Shown here piece after piece: positions 1 through 6,248 of a stretch of 6,264 bases of DNA. Source of the stretch: Bacteroidales bacterium (GTDB lineage Bacteria; Bacteroidota; Bacteroidia; Bacteroidales; P3); NCBI GenBank assembly GCA_017560705.1, contig JAFZEK010000201.1, positions 1 to 6,264 on the forward strand. The letters run 5' to 3'. A program made the translations under genes and the position numbers. The notes beneath the pieces are model-generated. The model saw nothing but the letters and a program-made list of their open reading frames with translations. It did no database searches and was not told the DNA's origin. Within the stretch, counting starts at the first letter, position 1, and each line of letters starts with the position of its first letter.

Positions 1-904
1 GCATAATTACAAGTTCACCATTCTCAAATACTGAATTCGACGTTGAATAGCATTCAACTTTTGGGCTATGCAATCCTTCTGTGTATACTATCAAACGACC
101 CTTTGGCAAAAACATATCTGCTATTTCTATAGCTTGCCCAAAAAGTCCTCCGCCATTGTTTCTCAAATCGAGGATAAGTTTCTTCATTCCCTCACCCTTC
201 AGCCTTTCAATAGCATTCTTTACCTCATCAGCTGTAGAAGATGTAAAAGTTTCTATACATATATAACCTATACTCGTATCTAGCATTCCGCTATAGGGAA
301 TAGATTTTATATAAATAATATCTCTTTGCACTTCATATTGCAACAGTTCGGGAACACCATATCGTTTTATCCCCAACTTCGCCATTGAACCTTTACGTCC
401 TCTAAGCAAACTTACGACACTATCTAGTGAAATACCTAATTCCACTATATTAGCACCGTTTATAGTAATGATTTGATCTCCGTTGAGTATACCTGCTTTC
501 TTATATGGTCCATCAGGATAAACATTATGAATATTTACTGTATCATCTTTTTTCCAAAGATATATTCCTAATCCTTCAAAGTAGCCTGAAAGATGTTCCT
601 TTTCTGTCACATATTCTTTTTTGTCAATATACAACGAGTGGGGGTCTAAATTATCCAATAAACTCGACAATAAATTAGTTTCTAAATCTTCAAGAGAAAC
701 ACTATCCACATATGTATTCAATATCATACCTATTACTCCACCCAACTTACGAGTAGTAGCTGACACTTTCTGATAATCAGAAAACACTTCACTTTGCTCT
801 TTCTCGGAAGAGAAAGATTCAAGCCAAACACCCAATAATATTCCAACAACCAATGCTATTGAAAGGAATAAAGCAACGTATGACGTTTTCATTCTTGAAC
901 TCAT
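1..904 (-). CDS. S41-family C-terminal processing protease (CtpA/Prc-like), 3' part cut off by window edge
   Basis: My own minus-strand translation gives 301 residues with no stop before the window edge. Residues 6-28 form a hydrophobic signal anchor, so the protein probably faces the periplasm. The N-terminal domain carries LDPHS (86-90), typical of CtpA proteins. A PDZ domain follows at about 108-195, with GLGIYLWK at 111-118 and GDQIITING at 142-150. The S41 fold then begins, with DLRNNGGG at 246-253. The family cuts proteins near their C-termini with a Ser-Lys dyad. The serine is expected just beyond the last visible residue, so neither catalytic residue can be checked. Two in-frame ATGs, at 904 and 892, are possible starts; the first is given. 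No Shine-Dalgarno sequence is seen. It lies 80 bases downstream of trpS in the same direction. The family call is firm, but the subfamily and substrate are unknown. Confidence 0.9.
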   Translation of the reverse strand, partial: MSSRMKTSYVALFLSIALVVGILLGVWLESFSSEKEQSEVFSDYQKVSATTRKLGGVIGMILNTYVDSVSLEDLETNLLSSLLDNLDPHSLYIDKKEYVTEKEHLSGYFEGLGIYLWKKDDTVNIHNVYPDGPYKKAGILNGDQIITINGANIVELGISLDSVVSLLRGRKGSMAKLGIKRYGVPELLQYEVQRDIIYIKSIPYSGMLDTSIGYICIETFTSSTADEVKNAIERLKGEGMKKLILDLRNNGGGLFGQAIEIADMFLPKGRLIVYTEGLHSPKVECYSTSNSVFENGELVIM

Positions 905-974
905 AGGTATTATTATCTTTTTTATCTAATACTCCCAATAGGAACAACTGCTAGTTTCCCATGTTCGAAAGCTA

Positions 975-1006
975 CAAAGATTTTTTAGTACACTCTAAAG
1001 CCCAAA
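975..1006 (-). promoter_or_regulatory. Possible Bacteroidetes-type promoter for the S41 protease gene
   Basis: On the minus strand a TTTG (1006-1003), inside the last codons of trpS, is followed after 20 bases by AATCTTTG (982-975). The Bacteroidetes primary sigma factor uses TTTG at -33 and TAnnTTTG at -7 with about this spacing. The -7 box misses the first T. A transcript would start near 968 and give a leader of roughly 60 bases. This is inference from a short motif in AT-rich DNA, and read-through from trpS is equally possible. Confidence 0.28.
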
Positions 1007-1986
1007 ACTTTTCTTACTTCATCTATAGTTTTCTTAGCACTCTCATGAGCCTTTTCCTTACCCATATTCATCACTTTTATTAAGTAGTCTTCATTGTTCG
1101 AAAGCTCAGTTATCCTTTCGCGGAAAGGCGTAGTAAATGCTACCATATCTTCTACCAACTGTTTTTTCATATCGCCGTAGCGAATTTCGCAGTTGTTATA
1201 TTTTTCTTCAAAATAAGCCACAGTGTCTGGAGAAGAAACTACCTTCATCAGTGTAAATAAATTTTCTATTTCCACAGGCTTTTCTTGATTCATCTGAGTA
1301 GGACCCGAATCAGTTTTTGCTCTCATTATCTTCTTTTTTATGGAAGCAGGGTCTTCGTTTAAGAATATTGCATTACCTTCTCCTTCTGATTTTCCCATTT
1401 TACCACTACCGTCCAAACCTGGGATTTTCACTAGCTCGTTGCCAAAATTGAATGCTTGTGGCAAAGGAAATACTTCTTTTCCATACATATTGTTGAAACG
1501 ATTAGCAAAAGTTCGTGTCATTTCCAAGTGTTGTTCTTGGTCTTTACCCACTGGCACCTTGGCAGCTCTGTGTATCAAAATATCAGCAGCCATAAGTGTA
1601 GGATAGGTAAGCAAACCTGCATTTACATTATTCGGTTGCTTGCGAACTTTATCTTTAAACGACGTTACACGTTGCAACTCTCCTAAGTATGTATTCATAT
1701 TCAACAGCAAATATAATTCTGCTGTCTCTGGCAAATCACTTTGAACATATATTGTAGATTTTTCAGGATCTAAACCTGCAGCTAAATATTCTACAAGAAT
1801 TTGACGAACATTGTTATACAAATTCTCTGGATTAGGGTGTGTTGTAAGCGAATGATAATCTGCTATAAAAAAGTAACATTCGTACTCTTCTTGCATCTTT
1901 ATAAAGTTTTTCAATGCTCCGAAATAGTTTCCCAAGTGCAAATTACCTGTAGGACGTATCCCACTTAACACAATCTCTTTTTTCAT
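985..1986 (-). CDS. trpS: Tryptophanyl-tRNA synthetase
   Basis: This 333-residue protein has the full length of bacterial TrpRS. It is a cytoplasmic class I synthetase that activates tryptophan with ATP and charges tRNA-Trp. The Rossmann fold begins with SGIRPTGNLHLGNYFGALK; the HIGH signature is HLGN at 17-20. The stretch DILIHRAAKVPVGKDQEQH (135-153) is typical of the family's active-site region. The KMSKS loop reads KMGKS at 196-200, within LDGSGKMGKSEGEGN, so its first serine is glycine. The C-terminal part is helical, as expected for anticodon binding. The start is the ATG at 1986; an A/T-rich leader precedes it and no Shine-Dalgarno sequence is seen. It lies 135 bases downstream of the DUF3109-type gene, far enough for its own promoter. 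No T-box or Trp-codon leader peptide is visible. Confidence 0.97.
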   Translation of the reverse strand: MKKEIVLSGIRPTGNLHLGNYFGALKNFIKMQEEYECYFFIADYHSLTTHPNPENLYNNVRQILVEYLAAGLDPEKSTIYVQSDLPETAELYLLLNMNTYLGELQRVTSFKDKVRKQPNNVNAGLLTYPTLMAADILIHRAAKVPVGKDQEQHLEMTRTFANRFNNMYGKEVFPLPQAFNFGNELVKIPGLDGSGKMGKSEGEGNAIFLNEDPASIKKKIMRAKTDSGPTQMNQEKPVEIENLFTLMKVVSSPDTVAYFEEKYNNCEIRYGDMKKQLVEDMVAFTTPFRERITELSNNEDYLIKVMNMGKEKAHESAKKTIDEVRKVLGFRVY

Positions 1987-2032
1987 CTCAATATAGCTAT
2001 AATATGTTTAATTACTACTTTTACAATCATCT

Positions 2033-2046
2033 GCCATATTTATGGC
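2033..2046. repeat. 14-base perfect palindrome upstream of trpS
   Basis: GCCATA-TT-TATGGC is a perfect inverted repeat with two central bases. It lies 47-60 bases upstream of the trpS start. As RNA it would form a five-pair hairpin with a four-base loop. No U-run follows it in the direction of trpS, so it is not a classical terminator. It could be an operator for a dimeric regulator, a leader hairpin, or chance. Confidence 0.35.
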
Positions 2047-2081
2047 CTTTATCTTTTTCTTTCTTCAACAACTAAGGACTT

Positions 2082-2089
2082 CAAATAAA
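2082..2089 (-). promoter_or_regulatory. Weak candidate -7 box of a trpS promoter
   Basis: The minus strand reads TTTATTTG, matching five of the six fixed positions of the Bacteroidetes -7 box TAnnTTTG. It sits about 95 bases before the trpS start in the 135-base gap. No TTTG is found at the expected -33 distance, so support is weak. The gap size is the main reason to expect a promoter here. Confidence 0.2.
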
Positions 2090-2121
2090 ATAACCGTCTA
2101 AGTCTTAAATAATCGTCGCTA

Positions 2122-2691
2122 CTAGTTTTTCAAATACTCTTCGCAACGCCATTCTAATTCTTCGTACCACTGCTTACCAAACTTACGAATAAGTGGTTCT
2201 TTCAAATATTTATATAGTGGCTCACCCACTTCGTTTCCTAACTTTACAGCACATTCACATATATCCCATTCATGATAATTCACAGCTTTAAAATCGTTGT
2301 AGTTATCTACTCTTATAGGATACAAATGACACGACACTGGTTTTTGAAAATCTATCTTCTTGTCCAAATATGCTTTCTCTATAGCACATTTTGCTACTCC
2401 ATCTTCCCAACATACATACACACATTCTCTACCATCTACCAATGGAGTACATAGTTCATCGTTCATATCCAGTGCCGATACACCATTTTTCTCCACCTCC
2501 GCTATTCCCTTCTCTTCCATATAGGGCTTAACTTGTGGATATATTTTTTCCAATATACTTATTTCTCGCTTTTCCAATGGTGCTCCTGCATCACCTTCTA
2601 TGCAGCAACAACCTTTGCATTTCCCTAAATCACAACAAAATTTTTTCTCGGCTATGTTTTCCGATATTATACAATCACCTACTATTATCAT
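2122..2691 (-). CDS. DUF3109-type cysteine-rich protein, possible metal or Fe-S binding
   Basis: This 189-residue soluble protein has no signal peptide or membrane segment. It has 15 cysteines, at residues 7, 19, 20, 25, 28-30, 81, 90, 94, 102, 121, 145, 147 and 183. A dense N-terminal cluster, FCCDLGKCKGCCC (18-30), a SCHLYPIR motif (120-127) and a CEC (145-147) match my knowledge of the DUF3109 family, widespread in Bacteroidetes and resembling YkgJ-type zinc/iron-chelating proteins. Metal or Fe-S binding is inferred from the cysteine pattern; the biochemical role is not known to me. The start ATG lies only 5 bases after the stop of the dehydrogenase gene, so the two are almost certainly cotranscribed and probably translationally coupled. 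No second plausible start gives an intact N-terminal cysteine motif. The gene closes the tight cluster. Confidence 0.85.
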   Translation of the reverse strand: MIIVGDCIISENIAEKKFCCDLGKCKGCCCIEGDAGAPLEKREISILEKIYPQVKPYMEEKGIAEVEKNGVSALDMNDELCTPLVDGRECVYVCWEDGVAKCAIEKAYLDKKIDFQKPVSCHLYPIRVDNYNDFKAVNYHEWDICECAVKLGNEVGEPLYKYLKEPLIRKFGKQWYEELEWRCEEYLKN

Positions 2692-2696
2692 AACGC

Positions 2697-3647
2697 CTAC
2701 AAACTTCTATTTAACACATCTATTATTTTATCGGCTAGCACCGCTGCTAGCTTATATTTTGACTCTACCGTCCAACCTCCGACATGAGGCGTAAGCAACA
2801 CATTGCTTGCCGACAGCAGATAACGAAAATCATCAGTCAAAGACTCTATATCTAATCCATCTTTGGTCATATCTTCGTATTCTATCACATCCAAAGCAGC
2901 ACCTTTCACCTTACCACTCTTTAAAGCTTCTACCAAATCTACAGTTTTCACTACAGCACCTCTAGCTGTATTTAGCACATATATGGGTTTGGCAAATGAG
3001 TTGAAAAAACTCTCATTAGCCATATAGTGTGTTTCGTCGGTAAGTGGAATATGAAAGCTCACAATATCGGCACGGCTATACAATTCTTCCAAACCTACCT
3101 CTTCTACATACGAGGGTGCATAGCCTGTTTTATACTTATCGTAGCTTATTATATCGCACTCAAAACCTTGAAGACGCTTGGCAAAAGAACTACCCATATT
3201 ACCAAAACCTATAATACCTACAGTTCGGCCTTTTATCTCTATACCCCGATTCTCTTCACGCTTCCACAGCCCATTTCGTATTTCTACATTGGCTGTAGCC
3301 ATCTTATTTACCAAAGCGAGCAACAATCCTATTGTATGTTCACCCACTGCATCTCTGTTTCCTTCGGGAGAGTTTAAGCACACTATTCCATTTTGCTCCG
3401 CATAGTCTACATCTATAGTTTCCATTCCTGCTCCCACGCGTCCTATACATTTAATGGTACGAGCCTGTGAAATAAAATTCTTATCTATATTCACTTTGCT
3501 CCTTACCACTAAAGCATCATAGTTGTTCACCTCACTCAACAATTCATCGTAGGTCAAATTAGGTTTCACATCACATGCAAAACCTGCTTCACGCAATTTC
3601 TCTTCCAATATTGGATGAGCTTTATCTGTAACAAGAACTCGTTTCAT
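2697..3647 (-). CDS. D-isomer-specific 2-hydroxyacid dehydrogenase, SerA-like short form
   Basis: This 316-residue protein belongs to the NAD-dependent D-2-hydroxyacid dehydrogenase family. It shows the split substrate-binding domain (about 1-100 and 290-316) around a Rossmann domain. The dinucleotide motif is GFGNMG (147-152), with Asp170 at the end of the second strand, suiting NAD rather than NADP. The catalytic set is complete: Arg229 in NTARG, Glu258 after ALDV, and His288 in TPHVGG. There is no C-terminal ACT or other regulatory domain. Residues 91-112, with GNRDAVGEH, look like 3-phosphoglycerate dehydrogenases, so serine biosynthesis is possible. However, there is no serC neighbour, and homologues act on several hydroxyacids, so no gene symbol is given. 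It starts 30 bases after the PAP2 gene and ends 5 bases before the DUF3109-type gene. Confidence 0.9.
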   Translation of the reverse strand: MKRVLVTDKAHPILEEKLREAGFACDVKPNLTYDELLSEVNNYDALVVRSKVNIDKNFISQARTIKCIGRVGAGMETIDVDYAEQNGIVCLNSPEGNRDAVGEHTIGLLLALVNKMATANVEIRNGLWKREENRGIEIKGRTVGIIGFGNMGSSFAKRLQGFECDIISYDKYKTGYAPSYVEEVGLEELYSRADIVSFHIPLTDETHYMANESFFNSFAKPIYVLNTARGAVVKTVDLVEALKSGKVKGAALDVIEYEDMTKDGLDIESLTDDFRYLLSASNVLLTPHVGGWTVESKYKLAAVLADKIIDVLNRSL

Positions 3648-3677
3648 CTATAATATATTACATTATGTAGTTTACAC

Positions 3678-4268
3678 TTATGCTTCTTTTTCACCTTTGC
3701 GTTTTTTATAGCTGTAGTATAGTTTTTCTATCCATCTTTGCAAAAACCATGCCATAGCACCACACACCAAGCCCACTACCGAGCCACACACAATATCTCC
3801 AGGATAATGCACTCCCAAATAAGGTCGGCTATAAGCCACCAACGCAGCCCACACAAAAAGAATGTAGGGCAACGCCTTCAGCTTCTTGAAATATCGTAGA
3901 CTCAGATAGGTTGCCAAAGCAAAACAATTGGCAGCATGCGACGACACAAAACCATACTGACCGCCACAATGACCATCAAACAATCTCACATCGGGCAACG
4001 CATGACAAGGTCTGAGACGCATAAACACATCCTTGAAACACATAACCGATATGCGGTCGCCAAAGAGGAAACACAATGCTATACCCAACAATACAAACAC
4101 TATAGCCTTAGGCTCTTTTCGCAATGTTACAAACCCGATAACGGCAAGCAACACAATAGCCCACGACCATCCTTGACTCAAAGTCCACAAAACATAGTCG
4201 CAAACAGTACAATGATGACTATTCACCCAATAAAAAGCCTGAGTGTCTAAGCTATTCAACGTCTCCAT
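3678..4268 (-). CDS. PAP2-superfamily membrane phosphatase
   Basis: This 196-residue integral membrane protein has several hydrophobic segments (about 25-48, 54-70, 113-125, 133-147, 158-175) and a basic C-terminal tail ending KKRKGEKEA. All three phosphatase motifs are present. Motif 1 (K-x6-RP) has Lys79, Arg86 and Pro87. Motif 2 has His111. Motif 3 (SR-x5-H-x3-D) has Ser147, Arg148, His154 and Asp158. The family dephosphorylates lipid phosphates such as phosphatidic acid or undecaprenyl pyrophosphate, usually on the outer face of the inner membrane; the substrate here is unknown. Motif 2 reads VSSH instead of the usual PSGH. The start ATG lies inside the end of obgE (17-base overlap). It is the only early ATG in this frame, because the next Met is residue 76, so translation is probably coupled to obgE. 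Confidence 0.9.
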   Translation of the reverse strand: METLNSLDTQAFYWVNSHHCTVCDYVLWTLSQGWSWAIVLLAVIGFVTLRKEPKAIVFVLLGIALCFLFGDRISVMCFKDVFMRLRPCHALPDVRLFDGHCGGQYGFVSSHAANCFALATYLSLRYFKKLKALPYILFVWAALVAYSRPYLGVHYPGDIVCGSVVGLVCGAMAWFLQRWIEKLYYSYKKRKGEKEA

Positions 4269-5262
4269 TGTCGGTTTCTGTCATTTTTTTCCAAATAAGA
4301 TCTTTAAGCTCCATGATGTTCATACCGGCTACAGAGCTTATCATTATAGTATCCACCGTGCGTGGCAAAGTACGTTTCAGTTGCTTAAGCATCACTTCGT
4401 CCATCATATCGCATTTGGTTACAGCTAGTATACGTTGCTTATCCAACAACTCTGGATTATATTTCTTAAGCTCGCCTAACAATATTTGATACTCTTTCTT
4501 CACGTCGTCGCAATCACACGACACCATAAAGAGCAATATAGAGTTTCGTTCTATATGTCTCAAAAACCTTAATCCCAAGCCTTTTCCTTCAGCAGCCCCT
4601 TCTATGATACCGGGAATATCTGCCACTACGAACGAGCGATTGTCTCTATACCTCACCATACCCAAGTTGGGCACCAATGTGGTAAATGGATAATCAGCTA
4701 TCTCGGGTTTAGCTGCCGATATTACAGAAAGGAATGTCGATTTTCCAGCATTAGGAAAACCTACCAATCCCACATCGGCAAGCATTTTCAGCTCTATAAT
4801 AACCCAACGCTCTACACGAGGTTCGCCTGGCTGTGCATATCGAGGAGTACGATTGGTTGCCGACTTGAAATGGTCATTGCCAAGACCGCCACGACCGCCT
4901 TTTACTATCACCTCCATTTGCCCATCTTCGATAATCTCGCATAGCTGTTCGCCAGTTTCAAAATCACGACACACCGAACCTAGTGGTACATCTAATATTT
5001 GGTCTTTTCCTTCGCGACCAGTACAAAGATTATGTCCACCAGCTTCTCCGTCTTCGGCAAAGACATGCTTAGTATACTTTAAGTGTAGCAAAGTCCACAT
5101 CTGTTTATTACCTCGCAAAATGATGTGACCGCCACGACCACCGTCGCCGCCGTCGGGACCAGCCTTTGCATTATATTTTACTCTTAGCAAATGAGCCGAT
5201 CCCGCTCCGCCTTTTCCTGAGCGACAGCATATTTTTACGTAATCTACAAAATTCGAGTTCAC
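4252..5262 (-). CDS. obgE: Obg-family GTPase
   Basis: This 336-residue protein is the essential ribosome-associated GTPase involved in late 50S assembly and stress control. The glycine-rich Obg fold spans about 4-160, with [17 protein letters not shown] and KGGRGGLGN. The G domain follows: G1 GFPNAGKST (168-176), switch region YPFTTL (191-196), G3 DIPG (215-218), G4 TKCD (282-285) and G5 SSVAG (309-313). Many Obg proteins have NKxD at G4; Thr is used here. The protein stops soon after the G domain, so the C-terminal OCT domain found in Firmicutes Obg is absent. The start codon is GTG. Upstream in frame one reaches the adk stop after five codons with no alternative start, and NFVDYVK right after the start is where family members begin. 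It lies 15 bases after adk and overlaps the PAP2 gene. Confidence 0.97.
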   Translation of the reverse strand: MNSNFVDYVKICCRSGKGGAGSAHLLRVKYNAKAGPDGGDGGRGGHIILRGNKQMWTLLHLKYTKHVFAEDGEAGGHNLCTGREGKDQILDVPLGSVCRDFETGEQLCEIIEDGQMEVIVKGGRGGLGNDHFKSATNRTPRYAQPGEPRVERWVIIELKMLADVGLVGFPNAGKSTFLSVISAAKPEIADYPFTTLVPNLGMVRYRDNRSFVVADIPGIIEGAAEGKGLGLRFLRHIERNSILLFMVSCDCDDVKKEYQILLGELKKYNPELLDKQRILAVTKCDMMDEVMLKQLKRTLPRTVDTIMISSVAGMNIMELKDLIWKKMTETDNGDVE

Positions 5263-5277
5263 TGTAAAACAATCAAA

Positions 5278-5856
5278 TTATTTAGAAGCTATCTTAGCGT
5301 CGATAGCAGCTATAATATTCTTTGAAATTTCTTGAATATCACCATAGCCATTTACTTCTACATACAAGCCTTTTCCTTTGTAGTAGTCTGCTACTGGCAA
5401 TGTTTTGCTTTCATATTCATGAAGACGATTCTTTATAGTTTCTTCGTTATCATCCGAACGACCAGATACTTTTGCACGTTCCAACATACGACGTACTAAC
5501 TCATCTTTTGGAACATCAAGGCTTACCATGCACAACAAGTCTGTACCATGGCTTTTCAACATATTTTCCAATGTTTCAGCTTGAGCAACATTGCGTGGAA
5601 AACCATCAAAAAGAACACCTTTACGAGTGTTGGTAGTAATAATTTTTTCTATAATAGCCACCACTATTTCGTCCGAAACCAATTCACCGGCATCCATTAT
5701 GTGTTTAATGCGTTTGCCTAGTTCTGTTCCTTCTGCAATCTCTTTTCTCAACATATCACCTGTTGATACGTAAGTAAGATCATATTTTTCAACCAACATT
5801 TGAGATTGTGTTCCTTTTCCGGCACCTGGTGCTCCAAATAATGCTATATTTATCAT
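5278..5856 (-). CDS. adk: Adenylate kinase, short-LID form
   Basis: This 192-residue cytoplasmic enzyme interconverts ATP plus AMP and two ADP. It begins MINIALFGAP and has the P-loop GAPGAGKGTQ (8-17), the AMP-site STGDMLR (31-37), DGFPRN (84-89) and the conserved arginine region RAKVSGRSDDNEET (127-140). The LID is only a short loop; there is no 30-residue Cys-containing insertion. The frame stays open upstream to an ATG at 5958, which would add 34 residues. I reject that start because the promoter box at 5934-5941 falls inside those extra codons and the added residues have no counterpart in adenylate kinases. An A-rich stretch directly precedes the chosen ATG, typical of Bacteroidetes starts without a Shine-Dalgarno sequence. 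It is the first gene of the tight cluster; obgE follows after 15 bases. Confidence 0.96.
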   Translation of the reverse strand: MINIALFGAPGAGKGTQSQMLVEKYDLTYVSTGDMLRKEIAEGTELGKRIKHIMDAGELVSDEIVVAIIEKIITTNTRKGVLFDGFPRNVAQAETLENMLKSHGTDLLCMVSLDVPKDELVRRMLERAKVSGRSDDNEETIKNRLHEYESKTLPVADYYKGKGLYVEVNGYGDIQEISKNIIAAIDAKIASK

Positions 5857-5872
5857 TTTCTTTTTTGTTTTG
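5857..5872 (-). promoter_or_regulatory. A-rich translation start region of adk
   Basis: On the minus strand the 16 bases before the adk ATG are almost all A, with single C and G interruptions and no Shine-Dalgarno core. Bacteroidetes often start translation at such A-rich, unstructured leaders. This helps decide the start at 5856 rather than 5958. Confidence 0.45.
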
Positions 5873-5933
5873 ATTATTGTATATGTTTTATAATGAGAAT
5901 AAAACGCAACTTCTTGCATTTTATTACGTTTTC

Positions 5934-5941
5934 CAAAGGTA
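5934..5941 (-). promoter_or_regulatory. adk operon promoter, -7 box TACCTTTG
   Basis: The minus strand reads TACCTTTG, a full match to the Bacteroidetes primary sigma -7 consensus TAnnTTTG. Transcription would start at about 5927-5930, giving an adk leader of roughly 70 bases. No TTTG stands at the expected -33 position (about 5962-5965 reads CTAG), so a second element is missing or degenerate. An A8 run lies just upstream. This is the best promoter candidate in the window and probably drives adk through the DUF3109-type gene. Confidence 0.6.
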
Positions 5942-5968
5942 CATTTTTTTTCGGACATTTACTAGCTC

Positions 5969-6032
5969 TGCCCCTCTTAGTCCATTTTTCTTTTCATATT
6001 TTGCCCTTTTTATTGACCATTTTTCCATATTT
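5969..6032 (-). repeat. Imperfect A-rich tandem repeat upstream of the adk promoter
   Basis: Read on the minus strand, 6032-6002 and 6001-5969 are two adjacent copies of a 31-33 base unit. Each runs AAATATG, then GAAAAATGG, then an A-rich stretch ending GGGCA. By eye about 26 of 35 aligned columns agree, with gaps. A weaker third match (AAATG, then an A8 run and TG) lies at 5960-5942. Low base complexity makes chance similarity possible. Its position just above the -7 box suggests a curved or protein-binding upstream element. Confidence 0.4.
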
Positions 6033-6116
6033 CCGCACAGCTATTCATCATCACAAAAAAACAAACTTTCATTAGGCAACTTCTAGCAAGTGATTTACGG
6101 AATACTGACTTCGTCG

Positions 6117-6180
6117 ATGTTGCTATCGCTCGAAAGACCTAATGCTTAGGCATTGCTCTTTACTCTCTTAATCGCAACAT
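6117..6180. repeat. Nested three-tier stem-loop with alternative pairings
   Basis: ATGTTGC (6117-6123) pairs with GCAACAT (6174-6180). Inside it AAAGA (6133-6137) pairs with TCTTT (6157-6161), and AATGC (6141-6145) pairs with GCATT (6150-6154) around TTAG. An overlapping hairpin, CCTAA (6138-6142) with TTAGG (6146-6150), cannot coexist with the last stem. Outside this span, CATTAGG (6070-6076) can pair with CCTAATG (6138-6144), and GCAAC (6076-6080) with GTTGC (6119-6123), giving a second possible fold. Confidence 0.5.
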
Positions 6181-6191
6181 TCTTAAGAAGA

Positions 6192-6248
6192 TTTCTACTT
6201 TCTTTTGGCCCATCATAGCGGGCTATGCGACCCCAAAAGAAATAGAAA
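6192..6248. repeat. Long hairpin: 16 base pairs with one bulge, plus an inner 6-base-pair stem
   Basis: TTTCTA (6192-6197) and TTTCTTTTGG (6199-6208) are complementary to TAGAAA (6243-6248) and CCAAAAGAAA (6233-6242); only base 6198 is unpaired. Inside the 24-base loop, CATAGC (6214-6219) and GCTATG (6222-6227) form a second perfect stem. No T-run directly follows on either strand, so it does not look like a standard intrinsic terminator. The length and the stacked second stem make chance unlikely. Confidence 0.7.

Noticed and set aside
81..283. Plus-strand frames over the S41 gene
   Set aside because: They are antisense shadows of a clearly conserved minus-strand protease.
407..414. Minus-strand TAAGTTTG matching the -7 promoter consensus
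   Set aside because: It lies deep within the S41 coding sequence with no gene start downstream; probably chance.
941..959. Hairpin-like sequence between trpS and the S41 gene as a terminator
   Set aside because: The stem is short and bulged (AACT/AGTT plus three flanking pairs) and no T-run follows.
2008..2037. Nine-codon frame before trpS as a leader peptide for attenuation
   Set aside because: It has no Trp codons and no terminator follows it, so tryptophan attenuation is not supported.
2697..3647. Naming the dehydrogenase serA
   Set aside because: The fold and catalytic residues fit, but no ACT domain or serC neighbour fixes the substrate, and paralogues with other substrates are common.
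5857..5958. 34-residue N-terminal extension of adenylate kinase
   Set aside because: It contains the promoter box and has no similarity to the family's N-terminus; the start at 5856 is better.
5877..6086. Plus-strand open frames of 60-69 codons upstream of adk
   Set aside because: They are T-rich, Phe/Ser-heavy chance frames over the promoter and A-rich repeat, with no recognisable protein features.
6160..6216. Minus-strand 18-residue frame beginning MMGQKKVEIFL
   Set aside because: Too short, overlaps two hairpins, and no initiation signal; better explained as part of a repeat or structured RNA.
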